From positions 1-5,813 of the forward strand of contig JAEZHG010000071.1 in NCBI GenBank assembly GCA_023436945.1: DNA of 5,813 bases. Direction: 5' to 3'. Source of the stretch: Pseudomonadota bacterium. GTDB lineage: Bacteria; Pseudomonadota; Alphaproteobacteria; Caulobacterales; Caulobacteraceae. This document shows, one piece after another, positions 1 through 5,813 of this stretch (the first letter of the stretch is position 1; every line of letters starts with the position of its first letter). The translations under genes and the position numbers were made by a program. The notes below the pieces were generated by a model. The model was not told where the DNA came from and made no database searches. It saw only the letters and a list, made by a program, of their open reading frames with translations.

Positions 1-1072
1 GGCGACCTTGGGTCTCGACGATCAGATGTTCGGGATCATCAAGGCGGGTGTAGTTCACCAAGCCCTCGGCCATGCCGAACACCTGTTGCAGGGTGCAGCC
101 CAGTTCCGATTTCACACGGCGCGCGGCTTCCGGAAGGAACTTTGCCCCGCCGACCAGCAGCACTTTGAGGGTGGAAATGTCGTGGGTCTTCTTAGCTGCT
201 GCTTGCATCCACAAAAGGGCCAGTGGCGGCACCAGTCCGGTGATCGTCACCTTCTCGCGCTCGATCAGCGGGAAACAGGCATCCGGCGACGGAGACGGGG
301 CCATCACCACCGTCGCGCCTACAGCCAACGCACCCAGATACCCCGGCGAAGACATCGGGAAATTATGCGCCGCCGGAAGCGCCGTCAGATAGACGCTTGA
401 GGAGGTCAGCCTCGAAATCACCGCGCTTTCACGCACGCTATAGAGATAGTCGTCGTGGGTGCGCGGGATCAGCTTGGACAGACCCGTAGAGCCACCCGAA
501 ATCTGTAGGAAGGCCACGTCCGAAGGATTGGCATCCTCTTGAGGTAGGATATCTGCATCGGCCTCGAAATCATTGAAGGCAATGAACTCTTCGGCCTCAC
601 CGATAACGATAACCTTATCCAGCGACGGCACCTGTTCCTGAACCGAACGGGCCAGTGCGCGATAGTCGAAACCTTCGTGGCGGTCTGCGATCACATAGGC
701 AGATGCCTCGGCCCGCGTCAGGAAATGCACGATCTCGGTCGAGCGATGCGCAGGAAGGGCATAGACAGGGATCAGGCGCGCGCAGAACAGGCCGAAAACA
801 ACGCTCAGGAACTCGGCGCGGTTGGGGATTTGCACCACAACGCGGTCACCCGCCTTCAGACCCAGCTTGATAAAGCCCGCCGCCGCCGTCTCTGCCTTTT
901 CTAGCAGATCGGCATAGGTCCAGCGCTCATCGCCACCGACCACAGCCAGATTGTCCGCATACTCGCCCGCCAGACGGCGCAGCATCTGGCTGAAGGTCTC
1001 GCCAGTCCAATAGCCCTTGGCGCGATATTTCTGCGCCAGATCGTCCGGCCAAACCTGTTTCAACGGGATCAT
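1..1072 (-). CDS. entE: 2,3-dihydroxybenzoate-AMP ligase (EntE/DhbE type), 3'-truncated by window edge
   Basis: This aryl-acid adenylating enzyme activates 2,3-dihydroxybenzoate with ATP and transfers it to the phosphopantetheine arm of an aryl carrier protein in catecholate siderophore synthesis (cytosolic). The 357 codons visible cover the N-terminal two thirds; the family is usually about 540 residues. The adenylation-family phosphate loop reads [18 protein letters not shown] (about 189-206). It is followed by the aryl-acid pocket motif [11 protein letters not shown] (about 234-244), the glycine-rich LLVGGAKF (about 305-312) and the core motif [15 protein letters not shown] (about 329-343), ending in ETQGR, which matches EntE around its TQGRP segment. 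His236-Asn237 correspond to the EntE residues that contact the aryl hydroxyls, and Ser242 to the serine typical of dihydroxybenzoate rather than salicylate ligases. The ATG overlaps the stop codon of the upstream isochorismate synthase (ATGA), so the two are likely translated together. The reading frame is open through base 1, and the C-terminal lid domain lies outside the window. Confidence 0.93.
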   Translation of the reverse strand, partial: MIPLKQVWPDDLAQKYRAKGYWTGETFSQMLRRLAGEYADNLAVVGGDERWTYADLLEKAETAAAGFIKLGLKAGDRVVVQIPNRAEFLSVVFGLFCARLIPVYALPAHRSTEIVHFLTRAEASAYVIADRHEGFDYRALARSVQEQVPSLDKVIVIGEAEEFIAFNDFEADADILPQEDANPSDVAFLQISGGSTGLSKLIPRTHDDYLYSVRESAVISRLTSSSVYLTALPAAHNFPMSSPGYLGALAVGATVVMAPSPSPDACFPLIEREKVTITGLVPPLALLWMQAAAKKTHDISTLKVLLVGGAKFLPEAARRVKSELGCTLQQVFGMAEGLVNYTRLDDPEHLIVETQGR

Positions 1073-2310
1073 AAACCTACCTCGTCCACGCCCAAGGCGC
1101 GTAGAACCGCTTGGAGTTTGCCTGAAGTTTCGTCTGCCTCTGCGGCGGGGTCGGAGCCTGCGACAATGCCCGCGCCCGCATAGAGCCGCGCTTCATCGCC
1201 ACAGGTTTCCGCGCAGCGCAAGGACACATACCACGCGCCATCACCAAAGGCGTTGGTCCAGCCCACCGCCCCCGCATAGAAGCCACGGTCGTAATCTTCC
1301 AACTGGCCGATCAGTTCAGCGGCCTTGTCGCGCGGCGTGCCGCAGACCGCAGGCGTGGGATGCAGCACCGCAGCCAGTTCCGCCGCCGAAACCTCGTCCG
1401 GATTTTTCAGACGCCCCTCGATGCGGGTGCCGAGGTGCCACATGGTCTGGGTCGAGACGAGCGCGGGCAATTTCGGCGCATGCAAATCACGGCAATAGGG
1501 GGTCAGCAGATCAAGGATCGCCTCGACCACCAGCACATGTTCGCGAAGGTCTTTCTCAGAGTCTTTGAGCGCGAGCGCTGCCGCTTCGTCCGCCACCAGA
1601 TCAGCGCTACGACGGGCCGAACCGGCCAGCGGATTGGACAGGACAGCCTTACCGCGCTTGGACACCAGAAGTTCCGGCGTCGCGCCCACAAGGCGACGCA
1701 TTGCACCTGCATCTGACTTGCCCAGTGGCGTCAGGAAACGCACCGCCGAATGATCCGCCTTCAACGCCTGCCACAGCAGGAAGGGATCAATCGACTGTTC
1801 AGCCAACACGCGGACGCTGCGCGACAGCACAATCTTGCGCACCGGATCGGCATCATCTGCGCTGTTGGCGATGGCTTGCAGCGCCTTAGTCACGGCCTGT
1901 TCATAGGCGTGGCGCGAAGGTTCGGCAGTCAGGGTCTTGATAAGGGGGTGCGACACCGACGAAGCCGGCTTCCAGATCGTGTTAGAGACACGCTGTGGCA
2001 GGAACAGACAGTCCTGTGCCTGACGGTCAAACGGCAGTGCGCCCACCAGAATCCGCGGCGAAACTTCGTCAATGGCCTGTTTTGGCAAGGCTGCAAAAAA
2101 CGCCCTCACCCGCTCTGCCAACGTATCGGTAGTTCCCGCCGTCAAACGCTGTTGTAGGCCCGTTGTGTAGAGCCGCAGCTCGGGTGTTTCCAGGCCAAAA
2201 GACCAGTCCATTGCGTCACTTACAGTGTGAATGGAGGGATTGCCGGTATCGCGGCCAATCTGCACAGGCAGATCGGATCGGCTCCAGAACTCGCCAAGCC
2301 TTGACTCCAT
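1069..2310 (-). CDS. entC: Isochorismate synthase (EntC/DhbC type)
   Basis: This is a chorismate-utilising enzyme that isomerises chorismate to isochorismate, the committed step towards 2,3-dihydroxybenzoate (cytosolic, Mg-dependent). With the ATG at 2310 it has 413 residues; E. coli EntC has 391. Visible family motifs, numbered from that start, are: VRKIVLSR with the probable general-base Lys159; VGATPELLV with Glu213; PLAGSARRS (about 227-235); SEKDLREH (about 251-258) with metal-ligand Glu252; [10 protein letters not shown] (about 290-299) with His292; [10 protein letters not shown] (about 317-326); [11 protein letters not shown] (about 341-351); RLYAGAGIV (about 375-383); and ETSGKL (about 394-399). 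I chose the ATG at 2310 because AGGGA sits 5 nt upstream. The frame stays open further upstream, with an ATG at 2346 and a TTG at 2373 that would give a 434-residue form, but neither has a good ribosome site. An EntC-type enzyme followed by an EntE-type ligase argues against a bifunctional salicylate synthase (MbtI/Irp9), although these families share the fold. Confidence 0.92.
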   Translation of the reverse strand: MESRLGEFWSRSDLPVQIGRDTGNPSIHTVSDAMDWSFGLETPELRLYTTGLQQRLTAGTTDTLAERVRAFFAALPKQAIDEVSPRILVGALPFDRQAQDCLFLPQRVSNTIWKPASSVSHPLIKTLTAEPSRHAYEQAVTKALQAIANSADDADPVRKIVLSRSVRVLAEQSIDPFLLWQALKADHSAVRFLTPLGKSDAGAMRRLVGATPELLVSKRGKAVLSNPLAGSARRSADLVADEAAALALKDSEKDLREHVLVVEAILDLLTPYCRDLHAPKLPALVSTQTMWHLGTRIEGRLKNPDEVSAAELAAVLHPTPAVCGTPRDKAAELIGQLEDYDRGFYAGAVGWTNAFGDGAWYVSLRCAETCGDEARLYAGAGIVAGSDPAAEADETSGKLQAVLRALGVDEVGL

Positions 2311-2315
2311 CACTG

Positions 2316-2320
2316 TCCCT
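2316..2320 (-). promoter_or_regulatory. Ribosome binding site deciding the isochorismate synthase start
   Basis: On the minus strand AGGGA lies 5 nt upstream of the ATG at 2310, a normal Shine-Dalgarno distance. The alternative in-frame starts at 2346 (ATG) and 2373 (TTG) have no comparable purine-rich stretch, which is why the shorter protein is preferred. Confidence 0.5.
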
Positions 2321-2335
2321 GCGCCACTCACGTTT

Positions 2336-2352
2336 TTGCATCTCATTCGCAA
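2336..2352. promoter_or_regulatory. TTGC-N9-GCAA inverted repeat, possible metal-regulator operator
   Basis: The 17-bp sequence TTGCATCTCATTCGCAA is an imperfect palindrome centred on 2344, with perfect TTGC/GCAA arms and an internal T/A symmetry pair. Its TGC...GCA form with an AT-leaning core is broadly similar to operators of Fur/Mur-type regulators in alphaproteobacteria. That similarity is from memory and is not a scored match. It overlaps the possible minus-strand -10 element, as expected of a repressor site for an iron-repressed siderophore operon. Confidence 0.35.
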
Positions 2353-2373
2353 GAAGCGGGTATAGGCTGACAA
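2345..2373 (-). promoter_or_regulatory. Possible promoter for the entC-entE operon
   Basis: On the minus strand TTGTCA (2373-2368) matches the -35 consensus at five of six positions. After a 17-nt spacer comes GCGAAT (2350-2345), a poor -10 that keeps only the final AAT. Transcription would then begin near 2338, leaving a leader of about 28 nt before the ATG at 2310. This fits the shorter isochorismate synthase start. The weak -10 keeps confidence low. Confidence 0.22.
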
Positions 2374-2450
2374 ACCTTCGCGCTTTCTTGCGACGAGATT
2401 AAATTCGTACCGCTATGTTCATTCTCCGACGGAGCCTTAAAGAGACAGTC

Positions 2451-3128
2451 ATGCAAATGCTTGTCGTTGATGATGATGCCCGCACCCGCGCCTTTGTGGC
2501 CGATGGCCTGCGCCAGCAAGGCCATATGGTGGACGAGGCCGACGACGGCGAATTGGCTCTGCACATGGCGAGCGAAAGCGAATACGACGCCATCGTCATA
2601 GACCGCATGATGCCGGGCCTTCCGGGACTTGATGCGGTTCAGGCCATGCGTGGTCGCGGTATCCAGACGCCGATCCTGATCCTGACGGCGCTCGGCTCTG
2701 TCGATGATCGTGTGGCGGGCCTGAATGCGGGCGCCGACGATTATCTGGTCAAACCCTTTGCCTTCAGCGAACTGAGCGCGCGCCTTCAGGCGCTGGTGCG
2801 CCGACCTCCCCTCGCGGTTTCGGTCAGCCACTATCGCGTCGATGATCTGGAAATCGATGTCACCGCCCATCGCGTCACCCGCGCGGGCCAGACACTCGAC
2901 CTGACCCCGCACGAGTTCAAACTGCTGGAGCGCCTCGCCCGCAATGCCGGACAGGCCGTGACCCGCACCATGCTGCTGGAAAGCCTGTGGGGTTTCCATT
3001 TCGACCCGCGTGCAAACCTGATCGACGCCCACATCAGCCGCCTGCGGGCCAAGGTTGATCGCGGGTTCGGCAAGGACCTGATCCACACCATTCGCGGCGT
3101 CGGCTATGTCCTCGAAGCCCGCAGCTAG
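2451..3128 (+). CDS. OmpR/PhoB-family two-component response regulator
   Basis: This cytosolic DNA-binding regulator is activated by phosphotransfer from a histidine kinase, here most likely the product of the next gene. The 225-residue length is typical of the family. The receiver domain (about 1-117) has the acidic cluster VVDDD at 5-9, phospho-acceptor Asp51 in VIDRMMPGLPG, Thr79 in ILTA and Lys101 in LVKPF, so all the switch residues are present. The winged-helix domain (about 127-223) shows LDLTPHEFKLLERLARNAGQ, the recognition-helix region with NLIDAHISRLRAKVD, and the closing HTIRGVGYVLE. I placed the start at 2451 because MQMLVVDDD gives the usual short N-terminus. An upstream in-frame ATG at 2415 would add 12 atypical residues and has no ribosome site. 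The gene overlaps the kinase gene by 23 nt and is divergent from the siderophore genes. The inducing signal cannot be read from the sequence; an iron or siderophore role is inferred from position only. Confidence 0.93.
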   Translation: MQMLVVDDDARTRAFVADGLRQQGHMVDEADDGELALHMASESEYDAIVIDRMMPGLPGLDAVQAMRGRGIQTPILILTALGSVDDRVAGLNAGADDYLVKPFAFSELSARLQALVRRPPLAVSVSHYRVDDLEIDVTAHRVTRAGQTLDLTPHEFKLLERLARNAGQAVTRTMLLESLWGFHFDPRANLIDAHISRLRAKVDRGFGKDLIHTIRGVGYVLEARS

Positions 3129-4509
3129 GCCCCGCACACCCAACATCTGGGCGACGACCAGCCTTCGCTATGCCGCGGCCTTTTCGGCCCTGATCGCGGC
3201 GGGCGGTCTCGGGCTTGTGGCGGGGGCGGACTATGCCCTCACCCGCTTTGCAGAGACCGAGGTGCGCGAAGGTCTGCTGCACCAGATGGATGTGATGCGG
3301 GCCGATGCCAACAACCACGGCACCGCTGAACTGGTCGAGAACCTGAACGCAGACCTGCGCAACCGCGACGCGCGGCGCTATCTGCTGCTGGTCGAAGCAC
3401 CGGACGGCAGCACCTTTACCAGCGGCCTGACCCGTCAGGCGGTCAATGACACAGGCTTCCGCCGCAACCTGCCCAATGGACAGAAGAAAGCCCGCTGGCC
3501 CGACCAGATGCCCAATATGCTGGTGCTCAGCGACCATGCGGCTGACGGCGGACTGCTGGCAGTCGGGCGCGATATCCAGCACCTCGACGAGATGCGCGGG
3601 GTCATCCGCCACTATGCCCTGATCAGTGGTCTGGCGCTGATCCTGCTGACGCTGGCGGGCGGGGTCTTAGCGGGTCGCCTGTTCCTCAAACGCCTGGAGG
3701 CCATCAATCAGGCCGTGGACCGGATTATCGACGGGCAGGATTCCACCCGCCTGCCCGAAAAGGGATTGGGCCGCGAGTTCAACCAGTTGTCGCTGAATCT
3801 GAACCGGATGCTGGACCGTCAGGAAACGGCCCTGACCACACTGAAGACCGTATCGGAAGGCGTGGCCCACGAGCTTCGCACCCCATTGAGCCGCGTGCGC
3901 AACAGGCTGGAAACTCTGGCCCTCAGTATGGACGACCCCGCCGCCCGCGAGGACGCGATCGAAAAGGCGCTGGAAGAAACCGATCAGGTCAGCGCCCTGT
4001 TTGAAGCCTTGTTGACGCTGGCCCGTATCGAAAGCGGAGATGCGGTTCTGCACACCGCCCCGCTCGATGTGGCTGAACTGGCCCGCAATCTGGCCGATAT
4101 CTATGGCCCGTTTGTCGAGGAAGCTGGCGGCATGCTGGCCCTATCCATCCAGAACGCAGGCATCATCGAAGCCGACAACAACCTGTTCCTTCAGGCGCTG
4201 GCCAATCTGGTCGAGAATGCCGTCTATCACGGCGGCGGGGCCATCACCCTTTCCAGCCGCAAGGATGGTGATCAGGCGGTGATCGAAATATCCGACCGTG
4301 GCGCGGGCATTCCCGAGAGCGAGCGTGAAAAGGTGCTGCGCCGCTTCTATCGTGGTGAAACGGGCCAGAACCACCACAGGTCCGGTTCCGGCATCGGTCT
4401 GGCCATGGTGGCCGCCGTAGTTCGCGCCCATAAGGGCGAGCTTGAACTGGGCGACAACCACCCCGGCCTGAAAGTCACGATCCGCCTGCCTGCCTTGTTC
4501 CGCGCCTAG
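3106..4509 (+). CDS. Membrane sensor histidine kinase
   Basis: This inner-membrane kinase (467 residues) autophosphorylates on histidine and passes the phosphate to the response regulator encoded immediately upstream. Its domain order is: short cytoplasmic N-terminus; transmembrane helix 1 (about 21-45); periplasmic sensor region (about 46-168) of no family I recognise; transmembrane helix 2 (about 169-193); HAMP linker (about 190-245); dimerisation/phospho-acceptor domain with VAHELRTPLSRVRNRLE and His255; and a catalytic ATPase domain. The ATPase domain has an N box (NLVENAVYH, Asn367 and Asn371), a G1 box (DRGAGIP, 397-403), an F box (RRFYRG) and a G2 box (GSGIGLAMV, 427-435). All catalytic motifs are intact. 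The start ATG lies inside the end of the regulator gene (23-nt overlap), so translation is probably coupled; no strong ribosome site is visible. Later methionines fall after the first membrane helix, so they were not chosen. The stop lies 8 nt before the transporter ATG. The ligand sensed is unknown. Confidence 0.93.
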   Translation: MSSKPAARPRTPNIWATTSLRYAAAFSALIAAGGLGLVAGADYALTRFAETEVREGLLHQMDVMRADANNHGTAELVENLNADLRNRDARRYLLLVEAPDGSTFTSGLTRQAVNDTGFRRNLPNGQKKARWPDQMPNMLVLSDHAADGGLLAVGRDIQHLDEMRGVIRHYALISGLALILLTLAGGVLAGRLFLKRLEAINQAVDRIIDGQDSTRLPEKGLGREFNQLSLNLNRMLDRQETALTTLKTVSEGVAHELRTPLSRVRNRLETLALSMDDPAAREDAIEKALEETDQVSALFEALLTLARIESGDAVLHTAPLDVAELARNLADIYGPFVEEAGGMLALSIQNAGIIEADNNLFLQALANLVENAVYHGGGAITLSSRKDGDQAVIEISDRGAGIPESEREKVLRRFYRGETGQNHHRSGSGIGLAMVAAVVRAHKGELELGDNHPGLKVTIRLPALFRA

Positions 4510-4517
4510 AGATAGAC

Positions 4518-5696
4518 ATGACAACTGCCTCGGCTCCTGCGCCCTTCGACATCAAGCCCCTGCTGTTCACTGCGACCGCGGGCAGTATGTCGATGATGGC
4601 CTTTGTGGCGGTCATCGCCCCCATGGCCAGACTGTTGGGCATGGAGCCTTGGCACGTTGGGGCCGCTGTCACATCGGCGGGTGTGGCGTGGGTTCTGATG
4701 GCGCGCTTCTGGGGCGTAAAGTCCGACCAGTTGGGTCGCCGCAAGGTGCTTCTGTTTGGCCTGACCGGCTTTGCGATCAGCTATGCGGCACTGGGCCTGT
4801 TCATGAGCCTTGCGCTGGCATGGATGCCCGCAGCGATCATCAGCTTTATCGGCATGACGCTGGGCCGCACGGTTGCGGGCGGTTTTTACGCGGCTGTGCC
4901 TCCGGTCTGCGCTGCCGTCATCGCCGACAACACTCCGCCATCCGAGCGCGCTCGCGCCATGGGAGCGCTCGGCGCCGCCAGCGCCATCGGCATGATGGTC
5001 GGCCCCGGCAGCGCAGGGCTTCTGGCCGGATGGAACCTTGGCGTTTCGCTGATGCTGATCTCTGCACTGCCCATGGTGGCGCTGCTGGTCGTCTGGCGCG
5101 CTCTGCCGCACGACACACCGCACGCAGGCCCCAAGCGTTCGCCGCTCAAACTATCTGACAGCCGTATTCGCCGCCCTGTCTTCACGGGTTTCGCCGCCAT
5201 GTGCAGCGTGGTGATGTGTCAGGTGGTTGTGGGCTTTTTGGCACTGGACCGCTTTGGCCTGTCACCCAATGAGGCCGCGCGCACGTCCGGTATCGCGCTG
5301 GCGGTCGTGGGGGCGATGATGTTCTGCTCGCAGATGGTCCTGCGTCGTCTGAACTGGACGCCATCGCGATTTATCCGCGTTGGGGGCACGGTAGCCGCTG
5401 TCGGCTTTGCAGCCACCATGTTCGTGCCGTCACCTGTCTATCTGTGGCTGTCCTATGCGGTGATTTCGGCGGGCATGGGCTGGATCTATCCGTCCCTGTC
5501 GGCGCTGGCCGCCAACTCGGTCGAAGGCCATGAACAAGGGGCCGCAGCGGGGGCCGTGGCCTCGGCCCAAGGACTGGGCACCATCGCCGCGCCGATCCTT
5601 GGCACGGTGGCCTATCAGTTCAGCTCTGCCGCGCCCTTTGCCCTGTCGGCCATGCTGGTTCTGGCAGCGGCCATGTGGTTGCCAGCCCGCAAATAA
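4518..5696 (+). CDS. MFS transporter, drug/siderophore-export-like (12 transmembrane helices)
   Basis: This inner-membrane secondary transporter of the major facilitator superfamily (392 residues) is probably a proton-coupled exporter. Hydrophobicity suggests 12 helices in two halves. Helices 1-6 lie about residues 14-194, with a charged cytoplasmic loop at about 195-218 (RALPHDTPHAGPKRSPLKL), and helices 7-12 at about 219-388. Motif A is clear between helices 2 and 3 as GVKSDQLGRRK (66-76), with Asp70 and the Gly-Arg-Arg group. Helix 5 carries a glycine-rich motif-C-like stretch, IGMMVGPGSAGLLAG (157-171), typical of antiporters. It starts 8 nt after the kinase stop and is followed by a hairpin terminator, so it is the last gene of a three-gene operon. 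Its position next to dihydroxybenzoate genes makes export of a catecholate siderophore (an EntS-like role) plausible. The sequence alone cannot exclude a multidrug or other metabolite exporter. Confidence 0.88.
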   Translation: MTTASAPAPFDIKPLLFTATAGSMSMMAFVAVIAPMARLLGMEPWHVGAAVTSAGVAWVLMARFWGVKSDQLGRRKVLLFGLTGFAISYAALGLFMSLALAWMPAAIISFIGMTLGRTVAGGFYAAVPPVCAAVIADNTPPSERARAMGALGAASAIGMMVGPGSAGLLAGWNLGVSLMLISALPMVALLVVWRALPHDTPHAGPKRSPLKLSDSRIRRPVFTGFAAMCSVVMCQVVVGFLALDRFGLSPNEAARTSGIALAVVGAMMFCSQMVLRRLNWTPSRFIRVGGTVAAVGFAATMFVPSPVYLWLSYAVISAGMGWIYPSLSALAANSVEGHEQGAAAGAVASAQGLGTIAAPILGTVAYQFSSAAPFALSAMLVLAAAMWLPARK

Positions 5697-5735
5697 AAAC
5701 GCCGCCTCGACGGGATAGAGGCGGCGCTTTCATTT
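5691..5735. terminator. Bidirectional rho-independent terminator
   Basis: A perfect 9-bp GC-rich stem, CGCCGCCTC (5700-5708) pairing with GAGGCGGCG (5718-5726), encloses a 9-nt loop. On the plus strand it is followed by CTTTCATTT, just after the transporter stop. On the minus strand it is followed by GTTTTTATTT, a better T-tract. It sits between two convergent genes and probably ends transcription from both sides. Confidence 0.85.
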
Positions 5736-5813
5736 CAGACTTTGCGGTGGCTCCAGATGTGCCAACCGATCACCACGGCGGCGATCACACAGGGCACAGC
5801 CAGTGATGCAAGG
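5735..5813 (-). CDS. C-terminal end of an unidentified membrane protein (5' end outside window)
   Basis: On the minus strand a frame open from the right edge ends in TGA at 5737-5735 and encodes 25 visible residues. A hydrophobic helix (LASLAVPCVIAAVVIG) is followed by a short polar, basic tail (WHIWSHRKV). This looks like the last transmembrane segment and cytoplasmic tail of a membrane protein. The strong minus-strand T-tract of the terminator begins about 8 nt beyond the stop, which supports a real convergent gene ending here. A second minus-strand frame is also open over this stretch (stop at 5732-5730), but it encodes a cysteine- and charge-rich string with no recognisable character. The fragment is too short to name the family. 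Confidence 0.5.
   Translation of the reverse strand, partial: LASLAVPCVIAAVVIGWHIWSHRKV

Larger units (their letters stand above)
2311..2450. other. Divergent intergenic regulatory region
   Basis: These 140 bp separate the minus-strand siderophore biosynthesis genes from the plus-strand two-component/transporter operon, so promoters for both directions should lie here. The section around 2394-2420 is locally AT-richer than the flanking genes. I see a dyad at 2336-2352, a weaker one at 2394-2407 (CGA-N2-TTAA-N2-TCG), and a possible minus-strand promoter at 2345-2373. No convincing plus-strand sigma-70 promoter stands out. A GGAG at 2431-2434 is too far (16 nt) from the regulator start to be an ideal ribosome site. 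Confidence 0.7.

Noticed and set aside
8..400. Plus-strand open frames near the left edge (about 106-130 codons)
   Set aside because: They are antisense to the ligase frame, which is continuous from 1072 to the window edge and matches EntE motif by motif.
1017..1568. 183-codon plus-strand open frame opposite entC
   Set aside because: Its arginine/proline/histidine-rich composition is typical of an antisense shadow, and it lies over a well-supported isochorismate synthase.
2388..2416. Plus-strand promoter TTGCGA-N17-CGCTAT for the regulator operon
   Set aside because: The -35 is fair, but the -10 matches the consensus only weakly; not reported as a feature.
2409..2420. Minus-strand GAGAATGAACAT-like stretch resembling half of the E. 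coli Fur box
   Set aside because: Only a partial half-site match, with no second half and no dyad symmetry; likely chance.
2415..2450. Upstream ATG at 2415 as the response regulator start
   Set aside because: It adds an atypical 12-residue N-terminus before the receiver domain and has no ribosome site.
2343..3146. 267-codon minus-strand open frame across the response regulator
   Set aside because: It is antisense to a regulator with all family motifs, has no recognisable domain, and is the kind of mirror frame expected in GC-rich DNA.
4506..5123. 205-codon minus-strand open frame opposite the MFS gene
   Set aside because: It is low-complexity, rich in Gln, His, Arg and Ala, has no domain, and is antisense to a transporter with clear motifs.

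Overview
The window looks like a chromosomal segment from a GC-rich Gram-negative bacterium, most likely an alphaproteobacterium. That guess rests on high GC, GC-ending codons and the style of the proteins; no rRNA or other taxonomic marker is present. It holds one end of a catecholate siderophore locus, placed back to back with a regulatory and transport operon.

Layout. Positions 1-2310 (minus strand) carry an isochorismate synthase (EntC type) followed by a 2,3-dihydroxybenzoate-AMP ligase (EntE type). They overlap in an ATGA and so are probably translationally coupled. The ligase runs off the left edge of the window, so its C-terminal third and any further genes of the pathway (EntA/EntB/NRPS-like) lie outside. 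Positions 2311-2450 are a divergent intergenic region of about 140 bp. It contains a TTGC-N9-GCAA dyad overlapping a possible minus-strand promoter, a reasonable place for a metal-responsive regulator to act. Positions 2451-5696 (plus strand) form a tight operon: an OmpR-family response regulator, a membrane sensor histidine kinase (23-nt overlap) and a 12-helix major facilitator superfamily (MFS) transporter (8-nt gap). A strong hairpin terminator, with a T-tract on both strands, follows at about 5691-5735. The last 79 bases appear to be the C-terminal end of a convergent minus-strand membrane protein.

How the genes may work together. EntC converts chorismate to isochorismate. After the steps of EntB and EntA, which lie outside the window, EntE adenylates 2,3-dihydroxybenzoate and loads it onto an aryl carrier protein. 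The MFS protein is a plausible siderophore (or siderophore-precursor) exporter, and the two-component system may control it, the divergent biosynthetic operon, or both. The enzyme and signalling family assignments are well supported by motifs. The functional link between the two divergent operons is inference from position only. All genes appear intact apart from the two cut by the window edges; I saw no insertion sequence, CRISPR array, tRNA or rRNA.
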